Of a stretch of 64,000 nt of DNA, positions 13,650-24,192 are shown one piece after another. Below the pieces are notes generated by a model. That model ran no database searches, had not been told where the DNA came from, and was given only the letters and a program-made list of their open reading frames with translations. The DNA comes from Albula goreensis (taxonomy: Eukaryota > Chordata > Actinopteri > Albuliformes > Albulidae), in assembly GCA_022829145.1 (NCBI GenBank), contig CM040753.1:10084384-10148383 (forward strand), written 5' to 3'. The position numbers and the translations under genes were made by a program. Within the stretch, counting starts at the first letter, position 1. Each line of letters starts with the position of its first letter.

Positions 13650-14339
13650 ATTTATAAAGCTAAATTCCGTACATCCCTGTGTTTTGCTATGTAGCTCAGA
13701 ATCATCTTATTTAGTTAAGTCAGTGATTCACAAGTTATTGAAGGTCCACTTATTATAGGTGTTATAAACTGTCCCATACCTTTCCATAGCTGAGTAGTAG
13801 AGTACTGTGCGGATGAGTCTACACCAATGAATCGTGATAGTGTTTTGTTTGTAGGTACTGCAGGTGTGTCACAGAGACGAGACACTGAGCTTCAGATAAT
13901 GGTCCATCATCCATACACTTCTGTAAGACAGACAGTAGCATGCAAGATGGCCTGTAAGTCAACAGGAGAAAAGGAAAGCACAGTAATGTTTTTTAACTGT
14001 GAAACAGTGGTATGGGATACAATGGACAGAAATAACAGAACTGAGAAGTGGCATCCTATGTACAGGGAGAAGGTTAGGGGGGAGGGAAGGTAACCAATGA
14101 AGCCTGGAGTGCTCTTGTTGAGAGACTGTAAGATGTCAAGATGGGGTCTCTCTGGGTAATCTAGCAGGAGGCTTTGGAGAGAGGATATGCCCTAACCTAG
14201 ACCGAATCTCCCACCTGGAACAGCACATTCGTACTGTGAAAAAACTGTGACACTGAATAAGTCTGCTTAACTGCCTCTCCCCTGTCAGGGCACATCATTT
14301 CCAAGGCGGAATAGTGGTTAGCTTGAGGCGTCTGTTGAA
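13650..14339. other. Unassigned stretch, mildly GC-richer on the right
   Basis: From about 14090 the sequence becomes less AT-rich (GGGGTCTCTCTGGG, CCTAACCTAGACC) without showing a gene. An 88-codon open frame at 13827-14093 has no recognisable domain. Confidence 0.35.
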
Positions 14340-14386
14340 GCTGATGCAATTAACCCTATGTCCTTTTTAAGGTTAATTGCATTAGC
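14340..14386. other. 16-bp inverted repeat around a 15-nt loop
   Basis: GCTGATGCAATTAACC at 14340-14355 pairs with GGTTAATTGCATTAGC at 14371-14386, all Watson-Crick except one G-T type position. The arms contain ATGCAAT and TTAATTG, resembling POU/homeodomain half-sites in mirrored orientation. It could be a regulatory palindrome, an RNA hairpin or a MITE core. What it does cannot be told from sequence alone. Confidence 0.6.
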
Positions 14387-15571
14387 AACATCCAGATCTT
14401 TCCTTCCCAAACCTGAAACGGGCTGTAGAGTCAGGATGGTTCATTTCTGTGTCAAGGAACAGGGCTTACATCTTTAACAAGTGGAAGTACATGCAGAGAC
14501 CATTATCGGCTGGGTCAAAGTAGCTATAGATGCTCCACCATCAGCTTTTATCGGCTGAGCTAAGACATGGTTTCTAGCCATATCAAGACAGGAAAGCAAT
14601 TAAAATTGTGTGTGGGAGAGAAAAACTGTTCATCAAAGCACATTGCAGATGTCAAATCCAAGGGTGCCATGGGACTTTGGACACACTTGTATTTAATAGG
14701 TAACTTGGCAGGAGCTTTAACAACCACAACAATCTGCTATGTCCACAAGTGACTGCTAAGGCCTCAACCTCTCTTAACCTTGTTCAGTGCCAAGAGAGGA
14801 CACCAGAGTGATTGAGGAAAGATGGATAGAAGACAAATTATCTCTGATGTTTGAGGAGCTCTCTTATTCGATGATAGACGGATGGAGAGGTCAGTGGGTG
14901 GATCATTGCTAGGATGCAGTTACTCTGCACAGCCACCCTTATCTTCGATAGCCTGCCAGCACTTGGGACTGTAAAGACTGGAGTGAGTAAAGCAATAGAA
15001 TCAATTGCTGAGTGAGTCACCTGTCTGGTTAACATCAAAGAGCCCCTGAGAGAAGATTATTTGCTAATTGCTGTAGACGGTGTAAGCTACAGCCATTGGC
15101 AGAGGCGACTTGGAGGTGGGTCAAGTACTGCATTATCAAATGCATCCTGAGGTGTAAAATGGCTCAGAGGAAGTATAAAGAAAACTTCTGTAGCATGTGG
15201 ACCATAAGATACGCTAGTGACTGCATTTCGATCTGAAAGAGCATGGGTACATTTGCTATCAAATAGAAATCCGTACGAATCCATGTGATAAACAACTGGA
15301 GCTCAGGAGCACAAGTGCCACTGTATACCAGACATTTTTACAATCAGTCCATGTGGGTGTACCTTAACACAGCCTTTGTTTCTATCACATTTACATTGCC
15401 ACCAGAGGTACCTTGGCTAGAACTCGGATTAGTCTATTGAAGCTCACTACCTGAAACAACAGAGGTGACATGAGAAATCAGTGTTTCTTCAACTATATAT
15501 ACGATCATTCCATTGTTTCTATCTTAAATAGACTTAAATTGCAAAGTACAACAGTTTTAATTGATCGAATA
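14387..15571. other. Unassigned non-coding stretch
   Basis: Moderately GC-richer than the surroundings between 14390 and 15300. The string TTATCGGCTG occurs twice (near 14503 and 14550). Open frames of 61-66 codons on both strands show no domain. No gene supported. Confidence 0.35.
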
Positions 15572-15600
15572 ATTACAAAATGTTGAGTACATTTTGTAAT
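15572..15600. other. Perfect 12-bp hairpin
   Basis: ATTACAAAATGT at 15572-15583 is perfectly complementary to 15589-15600 with a 5-nt loop TGAGT. AT-rich, function unknown. Confidence 0.55.
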
Positions 15601-15922
15601 AAAATATGTAGGTTAGATATGTATTTTCGTTTTAAATACATTATTCTGCAAAATCATATACTTCGATTTGTAATTTAAAGCATCATAAATACAAGAACCT
15701 GTTACTCTTTAATTGGATGTGGGATGAAAAAGTAATATTTTGGTTAATTGTTGGAACAAATCCTGGTTAAATAAATATACTCTATGGTCCATTTGGCATC
15801 CCACTCATGAGAGGCAGCATAATCATTTCTTTCCCAGTTTCCCACCTCCATGCAATTATACTGACGTAAGTTTGCATTTACACTCACATTAACAATCTGC
15901 TTATTAAAATGGTCTTCCCTAC

Positions 15923-15971
15923 CACACTTCATCAGCTCATTTGTAGGTGCAGAATTAGGGCAAGAGCAGAG
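15923..15971 (+). repeat. Diverged dispersed repeat, copy B
   Basis: Partner of 13601-13649 (40 of 49 bases identical, no gaps, same orientation, about 2.3 kb apart). It lies inside a 132-codon minus-strand open frame (15744-16142) that I consider spurious, because the homologous copy A has no comparable frame. Confidence 0.5.
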
Positions 15972-16626
15972 GTAGTGAACCATTGATGAAGCAGAATTAG
16001 TTCTAGAGTTATGGTTTCTGTGGGACTTCACTAGATGAAAAAACGGCTCTTTCAAATTCTCATATGATGACAGAGAACAGATCAACATCTGAAAGAGGCC
16101 AGTGGAAATAAGCCATTCATATCTCTTATCAGGTGAAAACATCTGCTGAGTGCTTCAGTAAATGAAAGAATAATATATTTGTATTTCACCAGGAGCACTC
16201 TTACAGTTAAAATGTTGGGTATTTTCAATGCAATAGCTCTTCTGAGATGGAAAATAAGAGTTTGTTTATTTCTAAGCCAATGAGATACAACCAGAGATAA
16301 ATACGTTGTAAACAAAGTTAGTCATTAACTGAATAAGTTTCTTGAGAAAATATCTGTGTTATCTGTCAGTCAAGCTTATTACAGCAAACCCCGTATAACC
16401 CTGGTTTATTTGCACAGTAATGAGACCTTAGTGTTGTGTCGATGATGTAGCAGTACTGGGTGAATGGAGCACATGTCCTTGCCATGAGATCCTGGACTCT
16501 TACAGTGAAGACAGTCATAGGTCTGATTATCCCTTCCATTTCCAATACCTATTGGACATCAATGTGCTCCCTGCTGTTGTTTATGTTTTTTGAAAGGAAC
16601 CAGACATATAAAAATAAAATTACAAT
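15972..16626. other. Unassigned non-coding stretch
   Basis: Ordinary AT-rich sequence leading into the TG tract. No gene, element or strong palindrome seen. Confidence 0.4.
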
Positions 16627-16668
<42 letters not shown>

Positions 16669-16678
16669 CACACGCGTG
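16627..16678. repeat. 52-bp perfect alternating purine-pyrimidine tract
   Basis: TA units, then TG units, then CG and CA units follow one another with no break in the pyrimidine-purine alternation from 16627 to 16678. The CG part forms a 16-bp perfect palindrome at 16658-16673 (GTGTGCGCGCGCACAC). Alternating TG and especially CG steps are the standard Z-DNA-forming sequence. Z-DNA formation is inferred. Confidence 0.85.
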
Positions 16679-17689
16679 ATTGGTGCATTGATACAGTAAT
16701 AAAGTGAGTAACAAACATACTAGGAAGTTTCATACAGTGTGTGATTGGTTTATCCCTTATTTTTCAGTTATTTAATTGGATTTAAATAAAGCCAACCCAT
16801 GCTTACTGTCCCCATTTGTCAGAACAGCTCATTTAATTAAACATGTATAGTGGCAGATAATTAATATGTATAAGGTATTTATACATGCAAAACTAAACTA
16901 CAATGTTCAACCAATTTATGAAAATGAATTTGTGTAGACTCCTGACAATGTGAATCATCGAATGTATACGTAATTGATAAAAAACAACAAATGAAACCAT
17001 GTGTTTGCTAAATAATGTGAGGCATTTTCAAGTGCAATCAAGTACACACAGTGGAGACCAATTTTCCAAGCTTCATACACAATAATCACAGGAAAACTGT
17101 GCCAATTACCATGCAACCCTGGAGTCATTTATTTCTGAAAACCAATGTTTATGACAATCCATAACTATCATATTAGGTGAGAATAAAAGGGTGCCTACTG
17201 TTCTTGAATATAAGTGTCTTTCTACATGTACCTGCTGCCAGCTGTGTTTTGGCAGCCTGTCTTCACTCTCCTCTTGGGAAATCTCCAAAGAACAGCTGCC
17301 CTTACCAATGTGCATTTCAGCCTCACCCCTTACACTGCCCACTTTCAATGACAGGAACACGCACAGCTTGTAACCTGGCCAGACCTGAATGGAATCAAAC
17401 TGCTTACTGTGACACAGGAGTGATGTCCATACCACAATAGCCATAATGTGCTTATTTATCTGCCGAATATAAAACACAGAATCATCTGCAGTTAGCCAAA
17501 TGTCATTCCCATTCAAATAACACAAAATAACAAAAGCTTTTATTTAAAAGTCACAAAAACAATTCAAGAATCAACATCTGAGATAGTTTTCAACAGATAT
17601 AAGGAATAATTATATACGCATAAGCATACTAAATGTGAATATGCCAATTGTAATCTGCATTTGTGTGTCTGCATTTCACATAATTGGAT

Positions 17690-17691
<2 letters not shown>
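16679..17691. other. Unassigned non-coding stretch
   Basis: Contains a 139-codon minus-strand open frame (17106-17525), among the longest in the window outside the Tc1-like element, overlapped by two plus-strand frames. Its predicted product has no domain, no repeat and no resemblance to a family I know, so I do not call it a gene. Confidence 0.35.

Positions 17692-17752
<61 letters not shown>
17692..17752. repeat. AT dinucleotide repeat, 61 bp
   Basis: Uninterrupted AT alternation of 30 units, preceded by GGATGG and followed by CAGTGTATG. Self-complementary, so prone to cruciform extrusion and to length change. Open frames reading through it (Ile-Tyr repeats) are artefacts. Confidence 0.95.
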
Positions 17753-17755
<3 letters not shown>

Positions 17756-18427
17756 TGTATGTGAGGGACACAGTATATGGTAATACAAAATTAATGGACA
17801 GGGTGGAGGTTAAGAACATCCTGAGGCAACGCATTCATTTTGTATAACCATACACCTCAGAATTGTATTCCCCAGCTTCCACTATGACCTTCCGTCAAAT
17901 GTAAAGATTTTTAATCCATAGATGAAACATTAGCTGCTGGTTTTGTGAATCACTGTCATACACTGTCATTATGGTTACTCTAAGTAGCAACCAGTAGTTG
18001 AGCTGGAGACGAACTTATGGACCTGATGGTAGATAACACTGACATTGCATTCATATTGTGAGTGGTAAGTAAATATCTTGAAACTACTTTATACATGCAT
18101 GGCTATGAAAATTTTATATATACCCTACATCCAATCAGAAACAAAAATTTAACCTGGCTGCAGTATAACTTAATGTAAATTATTTATTGGGTAATCTGGT
18201 ATTTAAATTTCTGAGCCACACTGTGAACCTTATTACTTAGTAAGTTTGTCTCAAATGTTACGCATTTGCCAGTGACAGTAACGATTGCCTTTATCACATA
18301 TACTTTATGTTTACTTTTGTCTTTTGTAAAATAAATATGATAATATCAGTCATCTAAACTGGAATTATTTTTTATTATGGTTTGAATCGAAATTAACACA
18401 ACTATTGTTACAGTCATAACTGATTAA
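17753..18427. other. Unassigned non-coding stretch
   Basis: AT-rich unique sequence between the AT repeat and the candidate SINE. I see nothing in it. Confidence 0.4.
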
Positions 18428-18780
18428 AGCGGGAAGGCCTCCATGTGATTCATGCTGTAAGACATGTTTGGGAGGTAGGTGTGAGCCCTATGCCTGGGTT
18501 TGACTTCTAGCCATGCTATATCCTGCTATGGCCTCAGGTCCAATTGGCTCAGTTTCCCCAGAGAATGATGGGCTAAACCCAGTTGAGATTGTTAGTCTCA
18601 CCACTATCCAGCAGCTACCACTAGTTGGCCATTTGCCTGCAGGTGATCAAACCGAGTATATCACTTTTATACTCATATATAGGCAGTATCTCATTGCGGA
18701 ACTGTCCGTAGTGTGGGCAGAAGAGAGAGTCACTACATGTAAACAGTCTCCTGTTAAATTAGCGGAAATGGGAGGCTAAC
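18428..18780 (+). repeat. Candidate tRNA-derived SINE
   Basis: GGTTTGACTTC at 18497-18507 matches the Pol III B box GGTTCGANTCC in 9 of 11 bases, and both differences are C to T, as expected from CpG decay. The sequence 40-60 bases upstream (GGCCTCCATGTGATTCATGC) vaguely fits a decayed A box. The body that follows is less AT-rich than its surroundings, as in an inserted element. The right end is a guess, and I cannot name the family. Confidence 0.35.
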
Positions 18781-20339
18781 ATGTTCATTATAGTTTCAGG
18801 TGGGGAAAGATGGGGCACAATTAAGTACAGAAAAAGTGGAGTTTTGGAAAAGAAAAATAACTTCAAAATAACATATACATGGATACATATTGGTTCACTG
18901 TATATATTGTATCAACTATTGCCAATAACATAAAGTTTAAAATGTATCATATGAGGTGTACTTGTATTTGTGAATAAGCTGTTCTGACTATAGGAGAAGT
19001 CTTTGCTATTCATTAGTAATTTTACTAATTTATTTATTTACCATGAAATAGCATCACTTTCCAGGAGGTTAAAGAATCATGACACAACATCCGGTATCAG
19101 GGTACAATAAACAGTTATCAGTTCCTATAGAACATCCAGGCTGTAAAAAATGAGAGACTGAGGAAGTTAAAGTAAAAATTCCCAGCCCTGGGATGCTCTG
19201 TTATTAGTGGAGAGCTGCCCTGCAACTGTCCCCTCACACTCACCCCACCATCACACTGTCTGGCACTACAGGCAAGATAAGGGCAGATTCTACAGCTTTC
19301 AGACGTGATAGACCAGATATGTGGCACTGCTCCGTGCATTAACATCAAGATATGGGTCAAAAGAAGTGAACGAGAAAAAGTACAAAAGGAGGATGTGCTG
19401 GGGAGCCATAGCAACGATTATGCAGGATAGGTAACATAAGCAGCAGACACAGTTTGAGACAAGCCTGCGCCCAGAAGCCAGTTGGTGTGTTTTAAGGTGG
19501 GCAGCAGTACCTGATATTGAATTACAGGCCCAGTAACACTGGCAGTCAGTGTTCTGACATCATTAGAACCCGCAGAAGGTACCAGAGAGTTTAATCATCA
19601 GGCCTGAGAACTACATGAAGGACTGTACAAGCAAAATGTGCAGTTCTCCAACTAAAGCATGAATAAATAAAACATTAATACATAAATATACAAGAATAAC
19701 ATAAAAATATGATTTAGATCCTAACAGTAAATTGTGTTAAGTTTTTATTTTACATGACTCTTCTTTTAGTGATTTGATCTTTTGAAAAGGATTTTATATC
19801 ATTCATTCATCAGATTTTGCTGTGACAAGATTTCTGGTACTCATCTGCATTCAAGTAATCAGCATGATCTTTGGGATGCAGCATGCATTGTACTGTGAGA
19901 GCCAAGTCAAATCATCACTCATTTTTACATCACCATTAGATGATGAAAAAAGACGCTCCCTGGATATTATTGATGCCGAGCAGCGCTCCAAGCCAGGTTG
20001 TATAAATAGAAAGATATTGGAAATTTCATCACACTTGTTTGTTCCTCCTGGTATATGGTCACAATTCTTTATATTAATGACCTGAAATATTTATAATATG
20101 TATGTCCCTTTGAGACTGTGACCCTTCTAAAGGAGCCAGGGAGTCTGAGTACAGCCAGAACGAGGACCCAAAATGCTTTCATCCCGTTCTCAAATACTCC
20201 AGCTAGCGTTGTTGAAAGGAATGGCTATTAACCCATGTCATAATGTAATAGGCACTTTGTTTGATCACACCGAATGCAACTGGAGAACAAGATGTATCTA
20301 ACCATTGAAATAACTATTGATTTTTTTTTATCCTTTCTT
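18781..20339. other. Unassigned non-coding stretch
   Basis: AT-rich sequence with small open frames only (98 codons on the minus strand at 19118-19414). No gene or repeat family recognised. Confidence 0.35.
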
Positions 20340-20690
20340 TAGACAAAGTGGGCAGGGTTTGGTAATGTGATGCCACAGAGGATGGGAAAACTCATCGTGA
20401 AAACGTTATGCTGCCCGATCACCCAGTGTTTGCCATGCTGTAAACCCGCATGCGCATGCAGGGAGAGATTCATCTGAAACAGCCCAGAGAAGATGTCCTT
20501 CATCAGCTGAGCGCATTCATTCAGCACAGTGTTTCCCTCAGCCCCCAGTGGCTGGCTCTTTATAGAGGAGAGAGACAGTCAGCTGTAGGCGAAAATCACT
20601 GTCTCAGACAACACCAGCATCGGCTATTAAGAGTTTCTGCAAAAAAATCACATGTACCGGTGCGTCTTTCAGATAAAATGATATTTGACT
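20340..20690. promoter_or_regulatory. Candidate regulatory patch with NRF1-like palindrome
   Basis: Relative to its neighbours this patch is GC-richer and holds several CpGs. CCCGCATGCGCA at 20445-20456 fits the NRF1 consensus YGCGCAYGCGCR in 11 of 12 positions and lies in a perfect 12-bp palindrome, GCATGCGCATGC (20448-20459). A TATA-like CTTTATAGAGG follows near 20568-20578. No gene start can be seen downstream, so promoter function is only a possibility; a conserved enhancer is equally likely. Confidence 0.25.
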
Positions 20691-22349
20691 CAATTTAAAA
20701 AATTAAAATGATTTTAACATTGATATCAGCCATGTAGCTGTGGGCTATCACAAATCTAGTGCAGTACAGAAAATTCTCTGGTGCTACTTCTGTATACATG
20801 TTCAGATAGGTAAATTTTTCTTGGTTAACGAAACAGGCCCTCAAATCAATGGATAGTTTGATGAAAGTTAGGATAAAAAAATTCCACAAAAATGTCACAG
20901 AGTAGAAAGCTTAATTTGATTTTAAAAATACAAATAATGTTGCATTCTAGTTTCTTATTTCTATTTATTTTGAATTAGGCCAGTTGAAAAGGTGCTCAAC
21001 GTTTGGATGGTGTTACCTTTAGCCTCCATTCCCACCTTCCCGTGCATGTGCCTTCCTCTGAGCTTCACACATGTGATGTGATATTGTAACACCACAATTG
21101 GTTTCACAGTCTTCAATCAAATGATCATGACTCAACCACGACCACTCAGAAAAATCCTTCACTGCCATAGTAATTGACTTTCCATGAGTAACACCAAAGA
21201 CCCTGCCTTAAATAAATAAAGCAGGTATGACTGAAGCTCACTGGTGTCTGTCACATTGACTGACTGAAATGCAGGAAGGACTGAAACTTCTTTCAACAAA
21301 ATGCCAATAAATCATGGGCAAAGCTGGTACAGTCTGCCCAATACCTGCCTGCAGAGATCACGCCATGCCCAGTGGAGCTGATGATGCTCTCTTTTGATGC
21401 TGAGGAGCAGGATTTGGTGGAGTACATCAGCTCAGCTGCAAGATAAAATTCTCCTCAAACAAAGTGCAGAGCCCATCCTTCGGCAGCCAAGTTATATGGA
21501 CCTCAATTTCATTTCTAAGATATTGCCAAATATTCTGTATTTTTCCCACAGCAAGCTGATTCTTCTACTTATTCATGTCATTTTACAAGGATATCTCTTT
21601 AAACAGATTGATGGCATCAATTTGACACCCCTGTGTTTCATTGCTGGTTTCCTTGCAATAATATTGTGGGGCTTTTCCAGGTGTAAACTGTGCCGTCAGC
21701 TCATTGATTTTGTGCTCGTTGGATCATGATTTATTAATCTTTGTTAATAGTTAATATTTACCTTAATACACTTTAAAAAATTAACAGGAATTTAGTTATT
21801 GATTTAATTTAAAAAAATGCTCATAGTTGGTTATTAACAAAACTGAATTAAACTTTTGATTCATTCAAGTGAATTCTTAAACACATACATTCTGTCATAT
21901 CATCCAGGCAACCATAAATGTATATGACACACTTCAAAGGATGTTATAAAATATATAGTTCTCACTCAGCTAGAATGGTGATGTAAACAGGAGTGTGAAT
22001 GGGAATAACAAGTCACTCTGCCTGGCTGATGGCTCTAGTGTAATCCCTCTGTAATTTCACAGGCAGATAAAGGCATACAGATGGATGAGGTCCCTCCTTC
22101 TTTGAATTTATGATGTTCTGTAATAATTAATCATCCATCACTTGTATTGGAGTCCTGATGGTTAATATACTGTCATGCATTCATTTGCCATTTCACCCTA
22201 AAACTGGGTTTTCTTACTTTTCTTAAGTGGAATTCTATGACATTTTTTTCTTCTCTTTGCAATGGTTGTTGATGCCTGTATGACCACTGTTTCAAGTTTA
22301 TTCTAGAAAACTAAATCAATAACTTGTTTCAAGGAATGCATCTTAAAGG
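20691..22349. other. Unassigned non-coding stretch
   Basis: AT-rich sequence without recognisable genes. A 111-codon plus-strand open frame (21394-21729) has a hydrophobic middle but no family resemblance, no splice context and no start context that I would trust. Confidence 0.35.
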
Positions 22350-22950
22350 GAAGGCCCCCTCCCTGTTGCTTTACGTCCTTCAGCCATCATGATCTGTGCT
22401 TGGCTTGCCTGGGTGCTAGCTGCACAGTGTTCAGTGAGCTCCACTGTCGGGTCTGTCAGGGTCATCATGGAAGTCATCTGCAGGGGAGATGCTGTTGTGG
22501 TGTCTGTAGTAGCGGAGGCCAGTGGCCCTGCGTTGGAGGACCTGTATGCTCTGCTGGAGGTGGAGTACATGGAGGAGGGTACAGAAAAGGCTCTCCCCAT
22601 CAGATCCCATCGTGCGTCTCGCAGTGGAAGATTCAAATCATTAATATGGGGAGGATACCTTTTTCATGCACTCCTCTAAGACTGGCAATGAGGAGGACAC
22701 TCAGGAGGCGGATGTCGTTCCCTCTTTATAATCCCCTCGCCCTGCAGAGCAGTTGGCAGTCATAGTGGGTGAGGTGCAACAGGCTGCGAAATGGCTGGAC
22801 CTCAAACGGCCTACTCCTTTCGTTGTGCCTGTGGCGTCCGCGCTGGAAGGCGTATCGCCTTCAGCTACAGCAGTACCCTCTCAACCGCAGCTGCCACTCA
22901 AGTTTGCCCTCCACAAGGAGGCTGGGAAGTTGTGGTCCTACTCTCACTCA
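22350..22950 (+). mobile_element. Fossil DIRS-like retroelement, gag part
   Basis: Two blocks resemble ORF1 (gag-like) of fish DIRS retrotransposons (tyrosine-recombinase retroelements). The first, near 22388-22414, encodes HDLCLACLG, followed by a second Cys-x2-Cys pair, as in the DIRS cysteine motif. The second, starting near 22747, encodes EQLAVIVGEVQQAAKWLDL and, further on, an LPLKFALHKEAGKLW-like stretch that fits the later conserved block of the same gene; order and spacing agree with the family. The region is GC-richer than its surroundings. The copy is broken in several places and looks old. No reverse transcriptase, RNase H, recombinase or terminal repeats were seen. Identification is from memory of the family. 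Confidence 0.5.
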
Positions 22951-23580
22951 GTGAAATCACTGTTCATGGTTTTGGGTTGGTGTGTGATTAGGCTGTTGAC
23001 TAAGTCAGTTGAGAGAAGGTTTGATTCTTAGCTCCATCTCATTCCTTGTAGAAGCCCTGCAGGAATATACATATATATATATTTATATATATATCTCCAG
23101 CAGTCACATGCTGTGTGCCACCAGCTGTGGGCCTGCACTGTGGGCAGTGAGCATGACCTCTCCCTGCATATTCTGTCACATTGGCCCATAGAGGCAATCC
23201 CTCTTGCTCATGTGCGGTCTTGTCGAATGCCACTGTTGGGTTTTTGCCCACATACTACCACTACAGGGGTGTTTCCACCTCTTGAGTACATTAGTCATCA
23301 CTGCGGACCTTTTACAGGTGTATTTTCTGGTGGTAAATGGCTCTGCTATGGTATAATGCAGTGTTCGTTTTTGCCTGGTCCACTTGCCTCTGTGGTGGGT
23401 ATTGGTGCTCAGATTACCCTCATATTCCAATTGGTGTAACTGAATTTGGGTATCCAAAGTTAAGGTACATCAACAACCTGTCTGAAAATGATTGTCATGG
23501 CTCCTTAAGAGGATTGAGGGACTTGTCTTTCTGCATGTGTTTAAGTGGTTGCAGTATCACAGACAGGATTATCTGAGAGC
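22951..23580 (+). other. GC-richer block adjoining the gag fossil
   Basis: Continues the unusual composition of the relic and may belong to it, but I could not match it to a DIRS domain. It includes an AT-repeat patch at 23066-23094. The open frames of 60-108 codons here overlap on both strands and none is recognisable. Confidence 0.3.
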
Positions 23581-24161
23581 CTTCATGCAATCACAAGATG
23601 CTCCAAATGGAAGAATCACAGTATTTTGGTGGTATACATGTGAGATCTAACAATATAATGGGTTTAATTCCTTGGCAAACTGTACTCATTACTCCTCTCA
23701 CTGGACCTAAAATGTAATGGTATGAACTATGTTAACTGTTGTTCTTTTTGGCAAAAAGGCTTTTCTGGACTATAAATGTTCAAAGAGTTTGGGGGGCTTA
23801 CAACAAAACCAGGAAGCATAACTTCATAGCAACAGATAAAAAAAACATAAGTTTACTACTCTCTGTAGTGCTGCATACCTGCTCATACCAAAAGGTGAAT
23901 TACAAAAGCCATGGCTTATTTTAACTTCTCATATAATTCACAAATCTCATAGTCATAAATCGTATTTCACCTATAATAGGTTGCCTGTATAGACATTTCA
24001 AATTATATTTTACTGTCTGATACAATAGGAAGGTGCTTTTATTCTCAGTGGGAGTCCTCATTCCTGTTGACATGAAATTCAAAAAGTCCATTTCTTTATT
24101 GTAACTCCTGTCACAATCGCAGCATGTGTTTTCTAGGAACATTTGAAAGTAGAGGTCAGTA
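23581..24161. other. Unassigned non-coding stretch
   Basis: AT-rich sequence between the fossil block and the CT tract. No gene or element seen. Confidence 0.4.
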
Positions 24162-24192
24162 TCTCTCTCTCTCTCCCTCTCTCTCTCTCTCT
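24162..24192. repeat. CT polypyrimidine tract with mirror symmetry
   Basis: About 15 CT units interrupted once by CCC near the middle, followed by GAGAGAAA that can pair back onto the tract. Homopurine-homopyrimidine mirror repeats of this length can form triplex (H-) DNA; that property is inferred. Confidence 0.85.

Noticed and set aside
14350-14374. TTAACCCT...GGTTAA resembling piggyBac ends
   Set aside because: The spacing is far too short for an element, and the match is explained by the local inverted repeat.
15744-16142. 132-codon minus-strand open frame
   Set aside because: No domain; it spans a diverged non-coding repeat whose second copy has no such frame.
17388-17400. Minus-strand B-box-like AGTTTGATTCC
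   Set aside because: No A box at the right distance and no tRNA-like stem around it.
17106-17525. 139-codon minus-strand open frame
   Set aside because: Overlapped by plus-strand frames of similar quality; product resembles nothing and shows no coding bias.
17564-17847. Open frames with Ile-Tyr repeats on both strands
   Set aside because: They only read through the AT microsatellite.
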